Positions 63,455 to 64,000 of a stretch of 64,000 bases of DNA are shown here, piece after piece. Origin of the DNA: Typha latifolia (lineage: Eukaryota; Streptophyta; Magnoliopsida; Poales; Typhaceae). The notes beneath the pieces were generated by a model. It had not been told where the DNA came from, ran no database searches, and was given only the letters and a program-made list of their open reading frames with translations. The stretch's first letter is position 1, and each line of letters starts with the position of its first letter. The position numbers and the translations under genes were made by a program. The stretch lies in contig CM034099.1 in assembly GCA_019914945.1 (NCBI GenBank), forward strand, positions 1,736,001-1,800,000, given 5' to 3'.

Positions 63455-63931
63455 TAAATTATTTGTACAAAGGAAAACAAGATAACAAACAAGGATTTTG
63501 AATTTGAGGGAGAAAAAAGAGAGGAAATATGAAGAGGATAACAAACGGAAATAACGATTTCTACTCACGTGCGTCGCACGGGAGAGGGTAAAAGTCAATG
63601 GGCTACTTCACTTGGTTGTCTTCCTACCGATAAGAGTCGGATATAATTTGCTTTCCTCCTCCGCTATCGGGATCGCAATCAACGATCTCTAATCCTATAC
63701 CCAAGAAAGAACCCTAGATCCCTGATATTTTTTCCCATCTAGGGTTTAGATCTTGTTTGATTGGGTTCTGAATCCACGGCCATCCTAGAGGTGATACCGA
63801 GCTAGGGTTCCCAAAGATCGGGTTGGATTTGGCGAGTGGGTCGGAAGAAAGAGGAGGAGTTTACCTGCCAATGCCATTTGTGACGGCCTCAGGAGGATTG
63901 ATTTTTCGCGGGTTGGAAAGGTTAAGGATCG
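62625..63931. other. LAZY-like 3' end and LSM1 upstream region
   Basis: The first part is the 3' untranslated end of the LAZY-like gene. A compound (AT)n(GA)n tract lies at 63386-63450. The last 300 bases are the probable LSM1 promoter and leader, with CTAGGGTTT motifs around 63740-63810 (telo-box-like, common in genes of the translation and RNA machinery). An out-of-frame ATG at 63871 precedes the coding start. Confidence 0.6.
63386..63450. repeat. (AT)n(GA)n compound microsatellite
   Basis: About 19 bases of AT repeat are followed by GTGGGG and about 40 bases of GA repeat, upstream of LSM1. Confidence 0.95.
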
Positions 63932-63992
63932 ATGTCGTGGACCGGACCGGAGGATATCTTTCTATCGACCTCGCTCGCGAGTTACCTCGACA
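63932..63992 (+). CDS. LSM1: LSM1, first exon only (gene runs off the window)
   Basis: The first exon encodes MSWTGPEDIFLSTSLASYLD plus one base and ends at a GTAAG donor. This peptide matches the very conserved start of plant LSM1, the subunit that defines the cytoplasmic LSM1-7 ring, which binds oligoadenylated mRNA ends and promotes decapping in processing bodies. Only the N-terminal helix is inside the window; the Sm fold lies beyond it. The ATG is set by this conserved start, even though an upstream out-of-frame ATG lies 61 bases before it. Confidence 0.9.
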
Positions 63993-64000
63993 GTAAGATT

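Overview
This is nuclear DNA from a flowering plant, most likely a non-grass monocot. Genes are split by GT-AG introns, GC-rich exons (lipoxygenase, subtilase, kinase) sit in AT-rich surroundings, and intergenic DNA is full of (AT)n, (GA)n and (CTT)n tracts and small transposons. The species cannot be named from the sequence. Nine complete genes and the first exon of a tenth were reconstructed by joining exons whose phases and reading frames agree; total lengths fit the families closely (for example 246 aa for proteasome alpha1, 914 aa for a plastid lipoxygenase).

Layout, left to right: an RLCK-VII/RIPK-like kinase (+, 3152-5684); a LURP-one-related protein (-, 6721-7528); a group-1 subtilase, SBT1.8-like (-, 8530-11792); a long AT-rich spacer; a plastid 13-lipoxygenase (+, 16763-20800); a DUF1677 protein (-, 22735-23142); a CID7-type PAM2/CUE/DUF1771/Smr protein (+, leader from about 24290, coding 26355-31546); proteasome alpha type-6/PAA (-, 32634-37737); a VIT/VWA protein related to inter-alpha-trypsin inhibitor heavy chains (+, 39907-55317); a LAZY/DRO1 (IGT) gravitropism gene (+, 61346-62624); and the 5' exon of LSM1 (+, from 63932, running off the window).

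Two groups of neighbours appear to match Arabidopsis neighbourhoods recalled from memory: kinase-LOR-subtilase (At2g05940/05910/05920) and VWA-LAZY3-LSM1 (At1g19110/19115/19120). If confirmed, both are microsynteny kept since before the monocot-eudicot split. Functionally the genes are mostly unrelated. Kinase, LOR, subtilase and 13-LOX have defence or wound-response relatives, the proteasome and LSM1 genes are housekeeping, and the LAZY gene sets organ angle.

The most unusual part is the 15-kb VWA gene. Its introns hold three copies of one hAT-like non-autonomous element, with 8-bp target duplications (one copy differs at one base), and a separate 1,061-bp MULE-like element with a perfect 9-bp duplication and inverted termini. 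One hAT-like copy is nested in a minisatellite that may itself lie in an older element. No tRNA, rRNA, CRISPR or organelle-derived segment was recognised. No wholly new biological system was found; the transposon family and the conserved gene neighbourhoods are the points most worth following.
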